Shown here piece by piece: positions 4,951-5,704 of a stretch of DNA of 5,704 nt. A model generated the notes under the pieces. That model saw nothing but the letters and a program-made list of their open reading frames with translations, was not told the DNA's origin and did no database searches. The position numbers were made by a program, and so were the translations under genes. The stretch spans positions 1 to 5,704 of the forward strand of contig DAHH01000020.1 in the NCBI GenBank assembly GCA_002498385.1. Reading direction: 5' to 3'. The stretch's first letter is position 1. Every line of letters begins with the position of its first letter. The DNA is from Methanobacterium sp. UBA410. Lineage in GTDB: Archaea > Methanobacteriota > Methanobacteria > Methanobacteriales > Methanobacteriaceae.

Positions 4951-5006
4951 ATAGGATTACAAATAGGATATACAAAAATATCCACAAAAAACATCCGATT
5001 ACGGAT
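4951..5006 (+). promoter_or_regulatory. Candidate npdG promoter region with nested inverted repeats
   Basis: The 93-base spacer holds a direct repeat ATAGGAT-N-AC-like pair (4951 and 4963), an inverted repeat GGATAT-ACAAAA-ATATCC (4966-4983) whose left arm overlaps the best TATA candidate (ATATAC, 4968-4973), and a second inverted repeat ATCCG-ATTA-CGGAT (4993-5006). With a start near 4995 the second dyad would lie at the beginning of the leader. The first dyad would place a repressor over the TATA box. The sites differ from the ABM/ADH operator. Readthrough from the Nudix gene is also possible, as no terminator separates them. Confidence 0.38.
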
Positions 5007-5027
5007 CAACAAGAGGAGGAAAATAAA

Positions 5028-5704
5028 ATGGTTATAAGCATAATTGGTGGAACGGGTCCGCAGGGCCTGGGAATTGCTATGCGTTTAGCTATTGCTGGAG
5101 AAGATGTGATAGTTGGTTCTAGGAAAGAAGAAAAGGCTCTTAAAATCATTGAAGAAACAAAGGAAAAATTGAAAGATTACAAGATAGGCAGCCTCACTGG
5201 TATGGCCAATGTGGATGCAGCAGATAAAGGAGACGTGTTAATTTTAACTGTGCCTCTGGCTGCTCAGAAGTCAACGTTAACAGGGATCAAAGAGTTTGTT
5301 AAGGGTAAAGTTTTGATTGATGCGACTGTGCCTCTTGAGACGAGTATTGGAGGGAAGCCGGACAGGTTTATAGATCTTATGGAGGGCTCTGCAGCTGAGA
5401 GGACCCAGAGCATCCTTGAAGGAACCGATGTGAAGGTGGTTTCAGCCTTCAACAACATAAGTAACTCCCACCTCCTGAACATCCCGGCAGAAATAGACTG
5501 TGACTGCCTGGTCTCAGGGAACGACCTGGAAGCTAAAAAAACAGCCATGACAATCATCAACAAGATACCCGGCGTAAGATGCATAGACTGCGGACCACTG
5601 CAGAAGGCCAGAATAGTGGAAAAAATCACACCATTACTTATAGGCCTCAACATCAAATACAAATCCCACTACGGCGGCCTAAGACTAACAGGATTCAAAA
5701 ACCT
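5028..5704 (+). CDS. F420H2:NADP oxidoreductase (Fno/NpdG), 3' end cut by the window
   Basis: The frame from ATG 5028 runs 225 codons to the window edge without a stop. The protein catalyses reversible hydride transfer between reduced coenzyme F420 and NADP+ in the cytosol. The N-terminal Rossmann loop reads SIIGGTGPQGLG (4-15), and the second strand ends in VGSRKEEKA (29-37), where S31-R32 replace the acidic residue of NAD enzymes and bind the NADP 2'-phosphate in this family. VVSAFNNIS, DCLVSGND and the closing SHYGGLRLTGF are family hallmarks. Family members are about 220-230 residues, so at most a few codons are missing. AGGAGG (5014-5019) lies 8 bases before the ATG. Beside an alcohol and an aldehyde dehydrogenase, it would pass their NADPH to F420 for methanogenesis, or supply NADPH for the reverse reactions. 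It is also a general NADPH source, so the link is suggestive only. Confidence 0.95.
   Translation, partial: MVISIIGGTGPQGLGIAMRLAIAGEDVIVGSRKEEKALKIIEETKEKLKDYKIGSLTGMANVDAADKGDVLILTVPLAAQKSTLTGIKEFVKGKVLIDATVPLETSIGGKPDRFIDLMEGSAAERTQSILEGTDVKVVSAFNNISNSHLLNIPAEIDCDCLVSGNDLEAKKTAMTIINKIPGVRCIDCGPLQKARIVEKITPLLIGLNIKYKSHYGGLRLTGFKN

Overview
The window looks like chromosomal DNA of a hydrogenotrophic methanogen of the Methanobacteriales, most likely Methanobacterium or a close relative. The reasons are an almost complete F420H2:NADP oxidoreductase gene (npdG), an ADP-ribose-type Nudix protein that I recall as resembling Methanocaldococcus MJ1149, archaeal TATA boxes (TTTATATA-like) instead of bacterial -10/-35 pairs, strong GGAGG ribosome sites and AT-rich spacers ending in T-tracts. 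The taxonomic call is inference; no search was run.

Layout. Positions 1-391 hold no intact gene, only a possible C-terminal scrap of an Hsp20-type chaperone (248-373). A HicB-type antitoxin gene broken by one frameshift follows (392-608). Next is a spacer with three related ~26-bp direct repeats (625-738). A small antibiotic-biosynthesis-monooxygenase (ABM/YgiN-like) gene is on the minus strand (830-1120). Between it and the alcohol dehydrogenase lies a decayed TetR-family regulator on the minus strand (1237-1450), readable only if three single-base indels are corrected. The plus-strand genes are an iron-type alcohol dehydrogenase (1752-2927), an aldehyde dehydrogenase (2968-4452), a Nudix hydrolase (4521-4934) and npdG (5028 to the window edge, at most a few codons missing).

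How the genes fit together. The ADH and ALDH form a two-gene operon that could oxidise a primary alcohol such as ethanol through the aldehyde to the acid, or run in reverse. The ADH carries a GGGS-type cofactor loop like NADPH-dependent relatives, and NpdG moves electrons between NADPH and coenzyme F420. The neighbourhood therefore encodes a plausible alcohol -> NADPH -> F420H2 route into methanogenesis. Substrate and direction cannot be read from sequence.

The main new observation is regulatory. The ABM and ADH promoters point away from each other on either side of the dead tetR, and they share a block matching at 26 of 29 positions: a TetR-like dyad (ACCGA-N4-TCGGT at ABM, degenerate at ADH) abutting an identically placed TATA box. 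This suggests a former or residual regulon, one TetR protein controlling both the ABM gene and the alcohol operon. The local regulator gene is now broken, and the operator at the alcohol operon has lost symmetry. Decay (tetR, hicB, hsp20 scrap) is confined to the first 1.5 kb, while the metabolic genes are clean.
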